Below, piece by piece: positions 1 through 6,654 of a stretch of DNA of 27,302 bases. The first letter of the stretch is position 1. Each line of letters starts with the position of its first letter. Source of the stretch: Pyrobaculum sp. (GTDB taxonomy: Archaea; Thermoproteota; Thermoprotei; Thermoproteales; Thermoproteaceae); contig JAEMPK010000009.1 in the NCBI GenBank assembly GCA_022759345.1, positions 1-27,302 of the forward strand, read 5' to 3'. The notes below the pieces were generated by a model that was not told where the DNA came from, did no database searches, and saw only the letters and a list, made by a program, of their open reading frames with translations. The position numbers were made by a program, and so were the translations under genes.

Positions 1-2
1 AC

Positions 3-473
3 AGGAGGGATAAGACCCCCGGCTGGAAGTTCTACTACTGGGAGCTCAGAGGCGTTCCTCTCAGAGTGGAGATTGGGAAGCGGGACGTGGAGAAGAAACA
101 GGTGGTGGTAACGCGTAGAGACACCTTAGAGAAATACGCCGTGAGGATGGAGGAGCTTATAGATACGGTGAGGACATTGATGAAGGCGGTGGAGGAGAAC
201 CTGCGGAGAAGAGCCTGGGAGGATTTAAGAAGTAGAATTATACGGGTAGAGAGTTTAGAAGCGGCGAGAAACGCCATAAACAGCGGAAAGGTGGTGGAGG
301 TGCCTTGGAGTGGCGACAGCGAATGCGGCATGAAGATACAAGAGCTCCTTGGCGCAGAGAGCTTGGGTACCCCTCTAGATGTCGAGGCGTCCGTCGGCGG
401 CTACGACCTACGCGACTTGGCATGTGGGGAGAAACGCGCCGAGGTCTGGCTTAGGCTGTCTCAACGCTACTAG
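3..473 (+). CDS. proS: Prolyl-tRNA synthetase, C-terminal part (5' truncated by window)
   Basis: The frame is open from base 3 and has no start inside the window, so this is the 3' end of a longer gene. The first visible residues (DKTPGWKFYYWELRGVPLR, then VEIGKRDVE) match the anticodon-binding domain of archaeal/eukaryote-type class II prolyl-tRNA synthetase, which charges tRNA-Pro. A helical stretch follows, then the C-terminal domain ending in the terminal tyrosine usual for this type. In relatives that domain often carries a four-cysteine zinc site. Here only two cysteines remain (SECG and LACG), and the position usually PWCG reads PWSG, so the zinc site looks degenerate. An eS26 gene follows 33 bases downstream on the same strand. 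Identity is fairly sure, although only about 156 residues can be seen. Confidence 0.88.
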   Translation, partial: RRDKTPGWKFYYWELRGVPLRVEIGKRDVEKKQVVVTRRDTLEKYAVRMEELIDTVRTLMKAVEENLRRRAWEDLRSRIIRVESLEAARNAINSGKVVEVPWSGDSECGMKIQELLGAESLGTPLDVEASVGGYDLRDLACGEKRAEVWLRLSQRY

Positions 474-479
474 GAAAAA

Positions 480-487
480 TTTAAAAA
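480..487 (+). promoter_or_regulatory. TATA element for eS26 gene
   Basis: The string tttaaaaa is centred about 23 bases before the GTG start at 507, immediately after the prolyl-tRNA synthetase stop. This spacing puts the transcription start at or next to the start codon, implying a leaderless mRNA. Assigned by position and composition only. Confidence 0.5.
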
Positions 488-506
488 CTGTTCTAGTCAA
501 GGCGTT

Positions 507-803
507 GTGCCGAAAAAACGAAAGAATAGAGGCCGTAAGAAAGGCGACAAAGGACGAGAGCCTTATGTGTATTGTGACAACTGTGGAAAGGTAACGCCGA
601 GGTCCAAGGCTGTGAGGTTGACAGTCCCCTATTCCCCAGTGCCGCCCGACTTAGCCAGAGAGCTTGAGAAACAGGGTGCCATCATTTCGCGCTATCTGGT
701 TACTAAGACCTACTGCATAAACTGCGCAATCTTCTTCGGCATTATTAAGGTGCGTCCGAGGGAGGAAAGAAAGAAGAAGATACCGCTTCAGCAAGTCGTT
801 TGA
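507..803 (+). CDS. rps26e: Small ribosomal subunit protein eS26
   Basis: A 98-residue protein with the very basic eS26 start (MPKKRKNRGRKKGDKGR) followed by two CxxC pairs, YCDNCGK near residue 22 and YCINCA near residue 71, which form the zinc site of this family. eS26 belongs to the 40S/30S platform near the mRNA exit channel. It is found in eukaryotes and in crenarchaea and related lineages, so it supports the taxonomic reading. The start is GTG, with a TATA element about 23 bases upstream and no leader. Its TGA stop overlaps the TTG start of the next gene by four bases, so the two are probably co-transcribed and translationally coupled. Confidence 0.93.
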   Translation: MPKKRKNRGRKKGDKGREPYVYCDNCGKVTPRSKAVRLTVPYSPVPPDLARELEKQGAIISRYLVTKTYCINCAIFFGIIKVRPREERKKKIPLQQVV

Positions 804-1279
804 GTTTCTTAATCAAAAGCGACGTCGCCTGTCCCTGGTCTCTTGACGTCAATACTCTAGTTAAGAACAGATTCGACGTGCTTATAGACTTCTTGGTGGA
901 GTCCCTCCGCGGCGGCGCACGAGAGGTGTACGTAATGCTGTGCGACGGGACGACGTACCGCATAACGTCGGTCCCCTCTGGCCGGGCGCGAGACGTCGCC
1001 GCTTGGTTGCTTGCGCAGAGACCGTTTAAAGCCGACATGCGTGCCATATTGGCTAAATATAGACACGTCTATTACCTACACGAAAGTGGTAGAGACGTGT
1101 CGGAGGTGCGCCTAGAGGGCGACGGTTTGTTTATCTTCGGCGACCACGACGGCCTCTCGGCTGAGGACGAGGAGCTTCTATCTAGACGTGCCGTGTGGAT
1201 CTCGCTTGGGCGCTTGCCTTATATGTCTTGGCAAGCTGCTGCCTACGTGGCGTATATGCTTAGAAGACAACTTAATTAA
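800..1279 (+). CDS. TrmY-like SPOUT-family RNA methyltransferase (tentative)
   Basis: A 159-residue protein. Its segment FIFGDHDGLSAEDEELL (about 111-127), followed by a short strand ending in SLG (135-137) and a terminal helix, resembles the AdoMet-binding knot of TrmY, the archaeal enzyme that N1-methylates pseudouridine 54 in tRNA. The region around residues 23-35 (NRFDVLIDFLVESL) also resembles the TrmY RLDVL.RCVNSA helix. The protein is shorter than usual TrmY (about 190-200 residues), and the N-terminal strand is abbreviated. The TTG start at 800 overlaps the eS26 stop, which fits translational coupling with a ribosomal protein gene and a role in RNA modification. The family call is from motif resemblance only; another SPOUT/DUF358 member is possible. 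Confidence 0.5.
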   Translation: MSFLIKSDVACPWSLDVNTLVKNRFDVLIDFLVESLRGGAREVYVMLCDGTTYRITSVPSGRARDVAAWLLAQRPFKADMRAILAKYRHVYYLHESGRDVSEVRLEGDGLFIFGDHDGLSAEDEELLSRRAVWISLGRLPYMSWQAAAYVAYMLRRQLN

Positions 1280-1294
1280 CGCGTCTAATTCGCC

Positions 1295-1855
1295 GTGGTC
1301 TCCGAGAGACTTAGAAAGGTAGTTAACCTAGATAAACTTGGGAGGTACATCCCCATCAGTCCCAACCTGTTGACGTTGTTATCTGGGTTAGTCGCTTGGA
1401 GCGGAGTGCCGCTGGTGCTACTTTTAGATCTCCCGCCGTGGCTCTTCATATTGGTATCTGGTCTATTAGATGGGCTAGACGGCGCAGTTGCCAGGAGCAG
1501 AGGAGTTGTCTCGAGAAGGGGGGCTTTTCTAGACTCGTTTCTTGACAGATACTCAGACGCGGCGTATTTATTCTACTTCTGGAGGTACGTAGACCCCTTG
1601 GTGATCTACGTGGCCCTCATGGGGACGTTTGCAATAAGCTATGCAAGATGTAGAGGAGAGGCACTCGGCGTGGAGGTCAGAGGCGTTGGGTTTATGGAAC
1701 GAGGCGAGAGGGTAGTTTACCTTTTCTTGACCTCCCTTCTTGGCGTCGTGCTTCCCCACTTTGTGGGGGCCCTTCTTTATCTATACGCAGCGTTGGTCAA
1801 CGCCGCAGCTCTTTACCGGGGTTTTGCGGTTTTTAGAAGGCTAAGTTTTAAATAG
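1295..1855 (+). CDS. CDP-alcohol phosphatidyltransferase (probable archaetidylinositol-phosphate synthase)
   Basis: A 186-residue, strongly hydrophobic protein with several membrane segments. The family signature DG-x2-AR-x8-G-x3-D-x3-D is intact: D62 G63, A66 R67, G76, D80, D84. These aspartates bind the Mg-CDP-lipid. Family members transfer a phospho-alcohol head group onto CDP-archaeol. The N terminus (NLDKLGRYIPISPNLLTLLS) and compact length resemble archaeal archaetidylinositol-phosphate synthases, but the acceptor (inositol phosphate, glycerol phosphate or serine) cannot be read from sequence. The GTG start lies 15 bases after the preceding stop, suggesting it joins the eS26 transcript. 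It complements the isoprenoid and geranylgeranyl reductase genes elsewhere in the window. Confidence 0.8.
   Translation: MVSERLRKVVNLDKLGRYIPISPNLLTLLSGLVAWSGVPLVLLLDLPPWLFILVSGLLDGLDGAVARSRGVVSRRGAFLDSFLDRYSDAAYLFYFWRYVDPLVIYVALMGTFAISYARCRGEALGVEVRGVGFMERGERVVYLFLTSLLGVVLPHFVGALLYLYAALVNAAALYRGFAVFRRLSFK
1846..1853 (+). promoter_or_regulatory. TATA element for the gene at 1875
   Basis: The string ttttaaat, overlapping the end of the preceding gene, is centred about 25 bases before the ATG at 1875. The spacing fits a leaderless transcript. Assigned by position only. Confidence 0.45.
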
Positions 1856-1874
1856 TGAGTTTGATAGGCGCATA

Positions 1875-2288
1875 ATGAGCGTAATTGCCAGCGTCTCTAA
1901 AAGTAGCGTAGTGAAGAAAGAGGTTACTAATAAAGACGTGATGGAGGCTGTCAAGGAGGTGGCTATAGATTTATTAAAGTCCTGGGACCCCGCATCCTCG
2001 GACTTTATTATTCTTAGAGATTTCTATTCTGTATCGTATCCAGCGCCTTTAACGAAAGAGCTCCTAGAAAAACTCAAAAAGTACTCACCGAAAAGAGTAG
2101 AAAACCGGATAGAGGTGACGTTGCCGATTTTTGAAATAGTATACGGGGCGCAATGGACAGGCGGGAGCCTCCAGGTGGGTGACGCCACCGTGGTGTTTCC
2201 ATACATAGACGACGCCACAACTGAGGAGGTTCTTAGAGGAATTATACAAAGTCTCACGGCGTCCGAGGAGGGGGAGGAGCTTGAGTAA
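1875..2288 (+). CDS. Conserved hypothetical protein, 137 aa
   Basis: I do not recognise this family. The protein is soluble and mixed alpha/beta, with no cysteine, signal peptide or membrane segment. It has an N-terminal helix (about 20-38), a central section rich in beta-branched residues (about 45-100) and an acidic end (EEGEELE). The ATG start is supported by its own TATA element, so it is transcribed independently of the lipid gene upstream. It converges with the DNA polymerase gene, whose 3' end lies 89 bases downstream. Residue usage is like that of its neighbours and gives no sign of recent transfer. No function is proposed. Confidence 0.7.
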   Translation: MSVIASVSKSSVVKKEVTNKDVMEAVKEVAIDLLKSWDPASSDFIILRDFYSVSYPAPLTKELLEKLKKYSPKRVENRIEVTLPIFEIVYGAQWTGGSLQVGDATVVFPYIDDATTEEVLRGIIQSLTASEEGEELE

Positions 2289-2377
2289 CACCGTCTCGTA
2301 GTCACGTTGGTTAATCGTGGCGATGTCAAAGAGAACGTGACCAAGTCTCTGGTCGATAGTTGCGTGATGAGGGGTTT

Positions 2378-4942
2378 CTAGACGAGGCGCGTGGCTCCGC
2401 GTAGTTCTTCAATAGATACGCCCATTGCCTCAAGTATCTGCTCAAGTGAAGTGCTGACGTATTCTAGATATTTCTTTTCATCTATTTCATCGATTCTAGC
2501 TAGTTGTATAGGTTTTACACCTATCGGGTCTTTAGTCTTAATTATGATTATTGCATCGCCTTTGCCCACCTGGATTCCGTATTTTAAGAGTTGCTCCGCG
2601 GCTTTTACGTGTTGAGGTTTATTTTTGGTGTACTCATCTAAATTCTTACTCAATACCATTTTTATGCCAAGCTTGTCTAATGTAATTTTCTTTTCCTTTA
2701 TCTTGGTTTCGGCTTCTTTTACCATGGCTATTATGAGATCTCTTGTTTTTACTATGTCATCTAAAGTATTTATGTTTTTCAAGTTATTTATAATCTCTTC
2801 GACTAGTTCTTTTACAAAAGGCGGCGCGTTGCGTTTCTTAGCCACAATACCTTTGACTATAACGTTGCCGTCCTTGGTGACGCCGAGGTAGTTCTTCTTC
2901 CTTCCGCTGAACATTACAAATTTATAAATTTTATCTATTTCTATATCTATACCTATATTTTCTGTATATTCAATTAGTTTTTTAATTTTATCCTCTGTTA
3001 CGTTCCATAGAAACAGCGAGTCTGTGTCGCCATACAGAGGGATTAACCCTAACTCTACAGCTTTCAGCACGGTGCTCGTCATTACGTACCTGGCAAGTGC
3101 TGTGGTAAGCTCTGCCACTGGTGGGCAATATAGTGGGAATGTCTCTGCTCCGAAGACGCCATATGACGCATTTATGAAGACTTTCATTGCGCTTTGAACT
3201 ACGTCGTATAGTTGTCTTTCGGCAGGTGTGGGCGCTTTTTTAGCCAGCTTCTTGTAGACGTGTACTCTGAGGTCTCGCAAAATACCTACTAAAGTGCTTG
3301 TGAGGCCGGGCCTGTCGCGGCAGACGGTATGAGGAAGCTCGGGTATCGGCCTTTCGGCGTCTGGTCTACAGTTGACTGTCTCGTAGGAGAGATTCCATTT
3401 GCTTATTATGGTGGGGTATAGTGAGGCGAAGTCGAGGACGTATATGTCGAAGAAGATGCCGAGCGGCGGGTCGAGCACGACGGCGCCTGCGTACTTCTTG
3501 CCTTTTATTATGGCCTTTGTGTGTACAGAGCCCTTCTCCTTTAAGATGTCTTCTTTGTTGGGTATGAGCCAGCCTCTTTTTCTGTGTTCGTAGTAAAGCA
3601 TGTTGCGGATCCAGGCGGAGACCTGAGACCTCGTGATGTCTTCTATGGGCATCTTGGCGATTCTTGAGAGGAGCGTGATCAGCTTCATCACCATCTCGCC
3701 GTTGTACAGCGTGAAGTAGAGAGTGATTAAGGCGTCTCTGTAGTTGTACTCAGCCAACTCCCAGTAGCCCATTCTAGACACGTTCTTCTGGCGCTCGACC
3801 TTCCCAACGCCTAAGATCGCGTAGGCAATTCCGTCGAGTCCTCTTTCGCCTCTGTAGACTCCGCCAAAGGCGTAGGCCTCTATGGCCTTTATTGCGAAGA
3901 ACTTATACATGTCTATGTGGATGCCGGGCGCCACGCTGACGTAGTCCCGCTTGGCTGCTATGGGCATCTCCTCCTTGGGTATGCCTAGAGCCAGCGCCCT
4001 GTTGTAGATGTAAGGCAGGTCGAAGTTGTCGCCGTTAAACGTCACAACTATGGGGTACTGAGTGATTGTCTTGAGAAGTTCTCTAATTAATTCGTATTCG
4101 CTGTCAAAGAAGATAATTTCGTAGTCGGGTCGGTATCTCAACTCGGCGTTGGTACCGGGTCTACGTAGCATCAACACGCGTTTAAGTCCGTCGGTCCCCA
4201 CCAACGCCACGGAGATTATTTCGTACTCAGCCTCCCGGGGGTCTGGTATTTTGTTCTCTTGAGGCGTGTAGACCTCGATGTCTATGGCCACCCGGCGGAG
4301 GTGAGGCACTGGCGCCTGGAAAAGAGGGATCCACTCCTCCGCCACTTTGCCGTATTCCGCCTGGAACACGTTGCCAAGAGTCGACTTGATCTCAGGCGGC
4401 ATTGAGATCTCTACGGGGCTCAGCCCGTTGCCGTTTGACCTATACCACATGCCTGGAATTATGTTACGGTCGAAGAGGTAGCTGTGGTGGTACTTTATCC
4501 TTGATTCCCACGTCTCTCCCAATATGTCTCTTAGAGATTTTTTCCCGCCGCCGACAGAAAGCGGATCTTTGGCGTATACCTTCGTAACTAGGATTTTTCT
4601 ATCGTGGAGTGCGTCGTATTTCTCCTCTACGTCAAAGTGGCTGAAGCCCGGGTGGCGCAACACGTCGGGGAATTTTTCAGCTATTTCTTCAGGCGTCTTG
4701 TTGGTGATCAGATAAGGCTTGTGCCCAGTTGTGTCGTACCAGTAGTACACGACGTCGCTGAGCGGGTCGTAGAGCTTAACCAAAGCCCTTCCCTCGGCGC
4801 CGTCGTATACTACGGATAACACTACTGAGGGCGGTATTACGTTGGAGACTACTCCTTTGATCCGGCTTTCCTCAATAGCCTCGCCTTCATACTCCTTAAC
4901 TTCTTCCTCAAATTCTTCAATTTCCTCCTCAAACTCGCCCAC
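2378..4942 (-). CDS. polB1: Family B DNA polymerase, crenarchaeal PolB1 type
   Basis: An 854-residue replicative polymerase with proofreading. The exonuclease motifs are intact: Exo I DIE at 221-223, Exo II NGDNFD (N303, D308) and Exo III YNYRD (Y399, D403). The polymerase motifs are also intact: motif A DFASLYPTII from D504, motif B around K587, N591, Y594 and G595, and motif C YGDTDS at 637-642. DFASLYP followed by WNLSYETV is the form seen in the Sulfolobus PolB1 group rather than PolB3. The GTG start at 4942 is chosen because a TATA element lies about 24 bases before it and no upstream in-frame ATG exists. Residues 1-26 form an unusual glutamate-rich heptad-patterned extension. The gene is divergent from a roadblock-like gene across 81 bases. 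Confidence 0.95.
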   Translation of the reverse strand: MGEFEEEIEEFEEEVKEYEGEAIEESRIKGVVSNVIPPSVVLSVVYDGAEGRALVKLYDPLSDVVYYWYDTTGHKPYLITNKTPEEIAEKFPDVLRHPGFSHFDVEEKYDALHDRKILVTKVYAKDPLSVGGGKKSLRDILGETWESRIKYHHSYLFDRNIIPGMWYRSNGNGLSPVEISMPPEIKSTLGNVFQAEYGKVAEEWIPLFQAPVPHLRRVAIDIEVYTPQENKIPDPREAEYEIISVALVGTDGLKRVLMLRRPGTNAELRYRPDYEIIFFDSEYELIRELLKTITQYPIVVTFNGDNFDLPYIYNRALALGIPKEEMPIAAKRDYVSVAPGIHIDMYKFFAIKAIEAYAFGGVYRGERGLDGIAYAILGVGKVERQKNVSRMGYWELAEYNYRDALITLYFTLYNGEMVMKLITLLSRIAKMPIEDITRSQVSAWIRNMLYYEHRKRGWLIPNKEDILKEKGSVHTKAIIKGKKYAGAVVLDPPLGIFFDIYVLDFASLYPTIISKWNLSYETVNCRPDAERPIPELPHTVCRDRPGLTSTLVGILRDLRVHVYKKLAKKAPTPAERQLYDVVQSAMKVFINASYGVFGAETFPLYCPPVAELTTALARYVMTSTVLKAVELGLIPLYGDTDSLFLWNVTEDKIKKLIEYTENIGIDIEIDKIYKFVMFSGRKKNYLGVTKDGNVIVKGIVAKKRNAPPFVKELVEEIINNLKNINTLDDIVKTRDLIIAMVKEAETKIKEKKITLDKLGIKMVLSKNLDEYTKNKPQHVKAAEQLLKYGIQVGKGDAIIIIKTKDPIGVKPIQLARIDEIDEKKYLEYVSTSLEQILEAMGVSIEELRGATRLV

Positions 4943-4962
4943 GTGTATGATCTGGGGAAGGG

Positions 4963-4970
4963 TTAAAAAC
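4963..4970 (-). promoter_or_regulatory. TATA element for polB1
   Basis: Read on the minus strand this is gtttttaa, centred about 24 bases before the GTG start of polB1. It implies a leaderless polymerase mRNA. A perfect inverted repeat lies 12 bases further upstream. Confidence 0.5.
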
Positions 4971-4981
4971 GAATCTAGCTG

Positions 4982-4998
4982 TAATATCGCCGATATTA
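4982..4998. promoter_or_regulatory. Inverted repeat, candidate operator between polB1 and 5024 gene
   Basis: The sequence TAATATCG-C-CGATATTA is a perfect 8-base inverted repeat with a one-base spacer. It sits in the 81-base divergent promoter region, ending four bases before the rightward TATA element (where TFB would contact) and 12 bases upstream of the leftward one. Size, symmetry and position are those of a dimeric repressor or activator site. No binding protein is identified. Confidence 0.45.
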
Positions 4999-5002
4999 AA
5001 GC

Positions 5003-5010
5003 TTATAAAG
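5003..5010 (+). promoter_or_regulatory. TATA element for roadblock-like gene
   Basis: The string ttataaag is centred about 18 bases before the ATG at 5024 and 24 bases before an in-frame GTG at 5030. The usual leaderless spacing therefore favours the GTG at 5030 as the real start. Confidence 0.45.
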
Positions 5011-5023
5011 TATTTCTACATGG

Positions 5024-5440
5024 ATGTTCGTGGTAATTTACGTTTCGCCGCATAAGACGGACAACAAAACGTCGGCGGCTACAGACCTTAAGCGAATTAT
5101 CATAACCGAGGTCATAAACGAAGCTATACAAGGCGTAACGATTCTCGACGAGCGAGGCGTGCCGCTTATACATCATCTCCCAAATACATTAACGGCAAAA
5201 ACATTAAGGCAAGTCACCAACCTCATAGAGATAATTAATATCATTAAGCAGAACCAAGACGAGAACCTAGGCGAGTTTCACTACGTTACTGTGAAGTATG
5301 CCAACTACAAAGTTGGAATATTTGAACTTCCTAATAAAAAGGGTTGGTTAATAGTTTTCGTAAACCCCCTGTGGCACGTGGAAAACTTGTTGCCGAAAAT
5401 ACGCCAGTTTGCTCACAAGATTAGCCAAAGCATCACTTAG
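5024..5440 (+). CDS. Roadblock/LC7-like fold protein (tentative)
   Basis: A protein of 138 residues, or 136 if the GTG at 5030 is used, as the TATA spacing suggests. I see no catalytic motif. The order of elements is a helix (about 20-35), two strands broken by DERGVP (about 38-50), a long helix (about 58-77), three strands (about 83-115) and a final helix. This fits the profilin-like roadblock/LC7 fold, whose archaeal members act as dimeric adaptors, often for small GTPases. It is divergent from polB1 across a promoter region with a strong inverted repeat, and its 3' end overlaps the converging HMG-CoA reductase gene by eight bases. The fold call rests on pattern only, and any link to replication is speculation. 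Confidence 0.5.
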   Translation: MFVVIYVSPHKTDNKTSAATDLKRIIITEVINEAIQGVTILDERGVPLIHHLPNTLTAKTLRQVTNLIEIINIIKQNQDENLGEFHYVTVKYANYKVGIFELPNKKGWLIVFVNPLWHVENLLPKIRQFAHKISQSIT

Positions 5441-6617
5441 CCCTTCCTAGCCTCTGATGTGCCGAGGCCAGTTCATTCCTCGCAAGGGCAATTAATAAGT
5501 TCAACTCGCCGGCTAACACAGTAGCGGCGATTATCTCTGCAAACTTCAGCGCGTTGGTCCCAGGCGGGTTGCCCGAGCCCGCGACGCCGAGAAGAGCCAG
5601 CGCCTCTCTCTGAGTCGGCAAGCCCGTGCCCCCGCCTACGGTGCCGACTTCTAAGCTTGGCAAAAAGACTGAGATGTAGAGTCCTTCATCTCTAGGTTCT
5701 GTGGAGGTTATGCCCATGCTGGACTCCACCACTTGAGCCACGTCTTGTCCAGTCGCTATGAATATTGCCGCCACGATGTTCGCAAAGTGGGCGTTAAAAC
5801 CGTATGAATGAGCCAACGCGGAGCCTATGAGGTTTTTCCTCACATTTACCTCATGGACGTCTTCTGCAGTTATGCCAAGTCTCTCCAACACTTCTCTCTT
5901 CACCACGGCCTCCGCGGTGACAGTCTTTCCTCTGCCCAGTATAAAATTCACGGCGTTGGCCTTCTTGTCTACGCACATGTTGCCGCTGAGCGCCACAAGT
6001 CTCGCCTTTGGGAAATGTTGCTGGACGTACTTCGCCACGGCCTCAGACGCGATGGTGGCCATGTTCATGCCCATGGCGTCTCCGGTGGAGAACACCAGTC
6101 TTAGCCACACGTAGTTGCCTACGACGAAGGGTTGCACCTCCTTCAGCCTACCGTGTCTAGTCGTGGACTCGGCGGCCTTCTTCAAGTCGTCAAAATGTTG
6201 AGTTACCCACTCTACGAACTCCACGGCGTCTATAAGCGAAGGTAGTCTAAACAACGGCGCCCTCGCCATGCCGTCCTTCAACACCTTGACTCTTACGCCG
6301 CCGGACTCGGTGACAAACTTAGCCCCCCTATTCACCGAGGCCACTAAAGCCCCCTCTGTTGTGGCCAGCGGAACGTAGAAGTAGCCGTTGGCGTAGTCGC
6401 CTCTCACGAGGAGAGGCCCAGCGACGCCGACCGGGATCTGTACGGCGCCGATTACGTTTTCAATATTTCTACCAACCACTGTATTAAGGTCTATTATGGT
6501 CTTTCCAATGTTTTCAAGTCTTACGCCTATCGTTTTTTCTAGGTATTGACGTCTCGCCTCGGCCGCTTTATTGGCATCGCCATATATCTTCTCAAATTCG
6601 TGAAGTTTTACTTCCAT
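5433..6617 (-). CDS. hmgA: HMG-CoA reductase (class I)
   Basis: A 394-residue soluble enzyme that reduces HMG-CoA to mevalonate, the committed step of archaeal isoprenoid and lipid synthesis. The family blocks are present in order: VGVAGPL (63-69), ATTEGALVASVNRG with catalytic E88, the cofactor-binding GDAMGMNM (179-186), DKKANAVN with the catalytic lysine at 218/219, GQDVAQVVESS with D292, and the C-terminal histidine H387 in ASAHQRL. There is no membrane anchor, as usual in archaea. The ATG start has a TATA element (6640-6647) about 26 bases upstream. The gene is divergent from the thiolase-DUF35-HMG-CoA synthase set across only 37 bases, so both arms of the upper mevalonate pathway share one control region. 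Confidence 0.96.
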   Translation of the reverse strand: MEVKLHEFEKIYGDANKAAEARRQYLEKTIGVRLENIGKTIIDLNTVVGRNIENVIGAVQIPVGVAGPLLVRGDYANGYFYVPLATTEGALVASVNRGAKFVTESGGVRVKVLKDGMARAPLFRLPSLIDAVEFVEWVTQHFDDLKKAAESTTRHGRLKEVQPFVVGNYVWLRLVFSTGDAMGMNMATIASEAVAKYVQQHFPKARLVALSGNMCVDKKANAVNFILGRGKTVTAEAVVKREVLERLGITAEDVHEVNVRKNLIGSALAHSYGFNAHFANIVAAIFIATGQDVAQVVESSMGITSTEPRDEGLYISVFLPSLEVGTVGGGTGLPTQREALALLGVAGSGNPPGTNALKFAEIIAATVLAGELNLLIALARNELASAHQRLGRAK

Positions 6618-6625
6618 TAGAAACG

Positions 6626-6633
6626 TTTTAATA
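6626..6633 (+). promoter_or_regulatory. TATA element for thiolase-like gene
   Basis: The string ttttaata is centred about 25 bases before the ATG at 6655. It lies between the leftward TATA element (6640-6647) and the leftward start codon at 6617, so the two divergent promoters interlock. Confidence 0.5.
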
Positions 6634-6639
6634 AGTTGG

Positions 6640-6647
6640 CTTTATAA
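6640..6647 (-). promoter_or_regulatory. TATA element for HMG-CoA reductase gene
   Basis: Minus-strand gttataaa is centred about 26 bases before the ATG at 6617. It lies between the rightward TATA element and the rightward start codon, so initiation complexes for the two genes would occupy the same DNA. Confidence 0.5.
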
Positions 6648-6654
6648 CCTTTCG

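Noticed and set aside
2289..2377. In-frame continuation of about 30 codons after the TAA of the 1875 gene, with a tgatga box at 2365
   Set aside because: No start codon context, no family resemblance and no D-box partner for a C/D RNA. Most likely just the gap between convergent genes.
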